This document shows, one piece after another, positions 13,111 through 13,664 of a DNA stretch of 13,664 nt (position 1 is its first letter; every line of letters starts with the position of its first letter). Both the position numbers and the translations under genes were made by a program. The notes beneath the pieces were generated by a model. That model had not been told where the DNA came from and ran no database searches. It saw only the letters and a list, made by a program, of their open reading frames with translations. This DNA is from Chloroflexota bacterium (GTDB taxonomy: Bacteria; Chloroflexota; Dehalococcoidia; Lucifugimonadales; Lucifugimonadaceae): contig JACETA010000016.1 of the NCBI GenBank assembly GCA_013911545.1, positions 1-13,664 of the forward strand, in the 5' to 3' direction.

Positions 13111-13664
13111 TTAAACTAGCCCTTCTATTTCTTTTCTAACAATCTCCCCCACTTCAATATTTAAATTTACTGGCCTTACAAAGCTTTGTATAAATTCATT
13201 TCTTTTATTTTCAAATAAAGTTTTATTACTTTGGATTTTTTCAATACCATCTTCAAGATAACTTAGGTCATCCATTAGGGTATAGATATCTGACTCAATC
13301 ATTGTTTTAAAATGAATAGCAGAATTTGTTGGTTCATTTAAATTCTTGTCATATATTATTGATATAACTGGGCATTTATTTATAACGCTATCAATCATCG
13401 CAGTCGTATTTAATCCAATTGAACAAATTGATCTTTTTAATCCGTACTTAAACAATGATTGATTATCAACCCAATTGTCTGAAAAATTATTTTTCCATAA
13501 CCTTACATTAGAAATATCCTCAAAATTTTTTAGATAATCTTGATTTGTTAAATGGGGTTTTATGATTAAAAAAATATCTTTTAGAATGCTTTGATTTAGC
13601 TTAATCAGTATTTCCTTAATTACTTCTTCATCATTTTTTCCTAAATTTGAAGAGGACCCTAAAT
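13111..13664 (-). CDS. C-terminal part of a GT-B-like surface-carbohydrate transferase (runs off the right edge)
   Basis: The reading frame stays open on the minus strand from the stop at 13111 to the end of the window, so at least 183 residues are encoded and the true start lies outside. A TTG at 13453-13455 could be taken as a start, but the sequence upstream of it is clearly protein-like. From the visible N-terminal side the order is LGSSSNLGKNDEEV, a FLIIKPH segment, then SIGLNTTAMIDSVINKCPVISI. The GSSS / IKPH / G-N-T-T-x-x-D-x-x-x-x-x-x-P-V-I pattern resembles the C-terminal nucleotide-sugar domain of GT-B proteins such as CDP-glycerol glycerophosphotransferases, UDP-GlcNAc 2-epimerases and surface-polysaccharide glycosyltransferases. 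I cannot choose among these. It converges on the ABC exporter with 12 bases between the stops and no terminator. Confidence 0.75.
   Translation of the reverse strand, partial: LGSSSNLGKNDEEVIKEILIKLNQSILKDIFLIIKPHLTNQDYLKNFEDISNVRLWKNNFSDNWVDNQSLFKYGLKRSICSIGLNTTAMIDSVINKCPVISIIYDKNLNEPTNSAIHFKTMIESDIYTLMDDLSYLEDGIEKIQSNKTLFENKRNEFIQSFVRPVNLNIEVGEIVRKEIEGLV

Noticed and set aside
13111..13455. A complete 114-residue gene starting at 13455
   Set aside because: The start would be TTG, and coding sequence continues upstream to the window edge.

Overview
This is an AT-rich (roughly one-third GC by eye), tightly packed bacterial segment that uses the standard code, with TAA as nearly every stop. 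Exported proteins with Pro-Thr linkers and (EKIVEV)n stalks, a low-GC compact layout, and a mix of peptide ABC transporter, amidohydrolase, PHP hydrolase, class III aminotransferase and enolase-superfamily genes suggest a marine Chloroflexota (SAR202-like) bacterium. That placement is an inference from style, not a database result.

Layout. Positions 53-1728 (+): an unknown small lipoprotein overlaps by one base an amidohydrolase of the deacetylase-like metallohydrolase family. Positions 1729-2580 (-): a lipoprotein with eight tandem EKIVEV hexapeptides encoded by an 18-bp repeat. Positions 2613-2686 (-): tRNA-Gln(UUG). Positions 2722-7438 (-): a five-gene operon transcribed leftward, made of two Opp/Dpp-type ATPases, two permeases and a cupredoxin-fold lipoprotein that has lost the copper ligands. 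No substrate-binding protein is in the operon or elsewhere in the window. Positions 7439-7535: a divergent promoter region with a palindromic -10 shared with the PHP-domain hydrolase at 7536-8465 (+). Positions 8462-9838 (-): a class III PLP aminotransferase. Positions 9924-9998 (+): tRNA-Asn(GUU). Positions 10009-11163 (-): a mandelate racemase/GalD-like acid-sugar dehydratase candidate. Positions 11164-11403: a 240-bp divergent intergenic region with two back-to-back perfect dyads and a TTGACA box. Positions 11404-13098 (+): a fused membrane/ATPase ABC exporter of the lipid or glycolipid flippase type. Positions 13111-13664 (-): the C-terminal part of a GT-B-like surface-carbohydrate gene that runs off the right edge.

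How it fits together: the left and middle parts look like scavenging of organic matter (peptide or oligomer import, several hydrolases, an aminotransferase, a sugar-acid dehydratase). The right edge begins a surface-glycan region (flippase-like exporter plus glycosyl- or glycerophosphotransferase-like gene). Gene ends meet with 0-12 bp between them and no intrinsic terminator is visible anywhere. I see no CRISPR, IS element, phage gene or toxin-antitoxin pair. The most unusual items are the copper-site-less cupredoxin lipoprotein at the end of a binding-protein-less peptide transporter operon, the matching loss of the C-terminal Cys cluster in both ATPases, the EKIVEV stalk lipoprotein, and the tandem dyads before the exporter gene.
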